This document shows positions 62,191 to 64,000 of a DNA stretch of 64,000 nucleotides, piece by piece (within the stretch, counting starts at the first letter, position 1; each line of letters begins with the position of its first letter). The stretch is taken from positions 1,516,313-1,580,312 of the forward strand of contig BFEA01000027.1 of the NCBI GenBank assembly GCA_003427395.1, written 5' to 3'. This DNA is from Chara braunii (Eukaryota > Streptophyta > Charophyceae > Charales > Characeae). Under the pieces are notes generated by a model that made no database searches, was not told where the DNA came from, and saw only the letters and a list, made by a program, of their open reading frames with translations. Both the position numbers and the translations under genes were made by a program.

Positions 62191-64000
62191 GGCTCAATCT
62201 TTTTTATCTTACTTTCGCGCTCAAAGTTACATTTCTGTATAATTTTTCAAACCATTTTTTTGTTCCTATAAGACTGGTGTGAGCTACTCTCATACATTCT
62301 AAATAATTAATCTTCTTCTCTAGGCATGTTGGAGCATAGACTCTCACTTCCAGACTACCCGTATTAAAAAAATTAACCACTTAAATGTGAAATATTATAC
62401 AACATTTTCCATAAATTTCATGTTTCATAATTAAGAAAGGATTATCAAACTCAGTCACTTTGTTCAACGTGCCTCTCACAATTGATATCCTTTCTACTGA
62501 CAGTGTTGTTGAGACCTCTTCACCTTCTATAAAATCTATACAAAATTTACTACAGATAACCAATTATTTCTTGAAAGATGAAACTCTTCTAAAGGAGGAT
62601 ATGGCATTTCAGAGAAAGACTTGACATAAAAACTCAAAGTGAAGTTTGTCTTCTCCTGTTTAAGTCATTTTACTTCTTCTAACATAATGTTGACTGCCCA
62701 TTCTCAAAATCTGGCATATTCAGATCCTTCAAGCGCCCATGTGACATATAAATTTCAACATTATGTGCATCAAGCTCGATGAATCGGCAGGTAAGGATAT
62801 ACAGGCTATCCTGTTCTCATCCTCTCATTTTCAATGTTTCATACCTCACAACCTAATAGGGGAATTTTTTTTTTTTCCCTAAAGAGTTAAAGGAACTCAA
62901 TAATTTTTCTGTTATCTCTTCACCAAGTTCCCCATGTTTTTTTCCTAACTTCAAACATGCTCTCTCTCTTGGAGGTACGTATTGCAGATTATTGATGTCT
63001 CTGATCTCTTATCGCTTTCATAGCAAACTCGACTACAGGAGACCAATTATTCCTTAAAGACTGATATCAGGTAGATGAGAAGTTGAAAAATTCTCAAAGA
63101 CAATAAATTGAGCGGATCCAGTGAAACACTTATTTTCCTTTTTGAGTCTCTCATTCTCTTTCACCACAACTTCCTCTGCAAATTTCCAACATCTCTCATA
63201 AGTAGCATCAACACTTCTCTCTCTAAGAACATAAATCATCACGTCATATTTGTCTAGTTCAATGAAGTGGAATGTAAAAATATAAAATCGTTCTTGTTCT
63301 CACCCACTTTTGACCATATCATACTTAACAGCCTCATATGAGAACATTTTTTTCTTACTCAAATCATTCAGTAATTGCAAGTATCACTCAATCTTCCCCT
63401 TACGCGCACTTTAACCTCTTCCGAATTTTGATCTCCATTGTCTAATTTTTTCTGGTTAAACTTATTATATTCCCATGACAGTCCATTTATTTCGTCCACT
63501 TCAGTACCTTGTTGATAATTGACAACCAATTACTTTTGTCACAATAGCTGTGAGGGATAGGAGAAAAATCAATTGTCTCAAAGGTCACTAACATTAAACC
63601 TCATTCCACTTTTTTTCTTTATCTGGTTAATTCGACCTTCTCGTCATAGATAGATTGAATTGCAATTTCTCACTATCTTGATTCGTTCGCATTGACTTTG
63701 CTTGAAGTTATGCTTCCTGATGATCTTGTCACAATTCTAAAATTCATAAATTGGCAAACTTAACATGCATGACATAATTAAAATTTACAATTATTATTTG
63801 CATTATCATTGTTGTTATGAATCATGATAAAAGGTTCCTAAGACCGAGATCGACAAAGACAGTAATTGAAGGGTCTCGTTCGAAGCCAGAGACACACAAC
63901 GAGAAGAGATTTGTACTATTTAATTAATTTATTTGTTGCAAAACTTTGCAAAACCCTTCGTGACAGCCTGTTGGTTTTCTGGTCGCCAGAAGTGACCCGA
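62191..64000. other. AT-rich DNA with a diverged duplication; minus-strand coding scraps
   Basis: Blocks at about 62555-62870 and 63035-63350 are diverged copies (ACCAATTATT, TCATGT.ATATTTGT-like text, CTCATACTT-like text). On the minus strand the second contains a 62-codon frame (63242-63054) with a Glu/Lys-rich helix. It is probably the decayed remainder of the minus-strand element. No intact gene is present. Confidence 0.45.

Overview
This 64 kb window is eukaryotic nuclear DNA. It is dominated by transposable-element debris and satellites, with one convincing multi-exon gene. Evidence for a eukaryote: a gene with canonical GT/AG introns and consistent phases, U6 snRNA-derived sequences, a pol III SINE, Ty3/gypsy-type gag-pol remnants, MITEs, and abundant (GA)n/(GT)n microsatellites that also border two of the three assembly gaps. 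Tandem tRNA-like genes near 15.8-16.1 kb resemble plant mitochondrial tRNAs. Together these suggest a streptophyte with a large repeat-rich genome. A charophyte such as Chara is plausible, but I cannot prove the species from the sequence.

Layout. 1-5.5 kb: a decayed plus-strand Ty3/gypsy-type element (gag, zinc knuckle, protease, RT, RNase H; no integrase seen). 5.5-24 kb: no convincing gene, but dense with tandem repeats, three families of inverted-repeat MITEs, two U6 retrocopies, a probable mitochondrial DNA insertion, and many very short A/T-rich inserts flanked by direct repeats. 24-29 kb: a gap, a hammerhead ribozyme on the minus strand, and largely unassigned DNA. 29.4-41.1 kb: a six-exon plus-strand gene of at least 1,312 codons. 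It encodes an acidic, low-complexity protein with a multi-pass membrane core and a Ser/Pro-rich tail. Its introns hold a SINE, a second hammerhead-type sequence, a U6-like sequence and a MITE. 41-56 kb: more MITEs, two more hammerhead-like repeats, a possible two-exon gene end at 43.4-44.1 kb, a duplicated decayed coding region at 49.7-51.7 kb, and a second decayed gag/protease region at 54.3-56.2 kb. 56.4-64 kb: an abrupt change to AT-rich DNA carrying tandem duplications and a minus-strand gag/zinc-knuckle remnant.

The most interesting signals are these. (1) Hammerhead ribozyme cores occur in two repeat families, one copy with every core base and all three stems intact. (2) A 12-copy MITE family has TA-flanked ends and two interior types. 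(3) Nine loci have tiny poly(A)/poly(T) inserts flanked by 10-19 bp direct repeats. Alongside them are U6 retrocopies with their own target-site duplications, one of which splits a mitochondrial-type tRNA-Arg. Together these look like the trace of a LINE-type machinery acting on small RNAs and bare tails.
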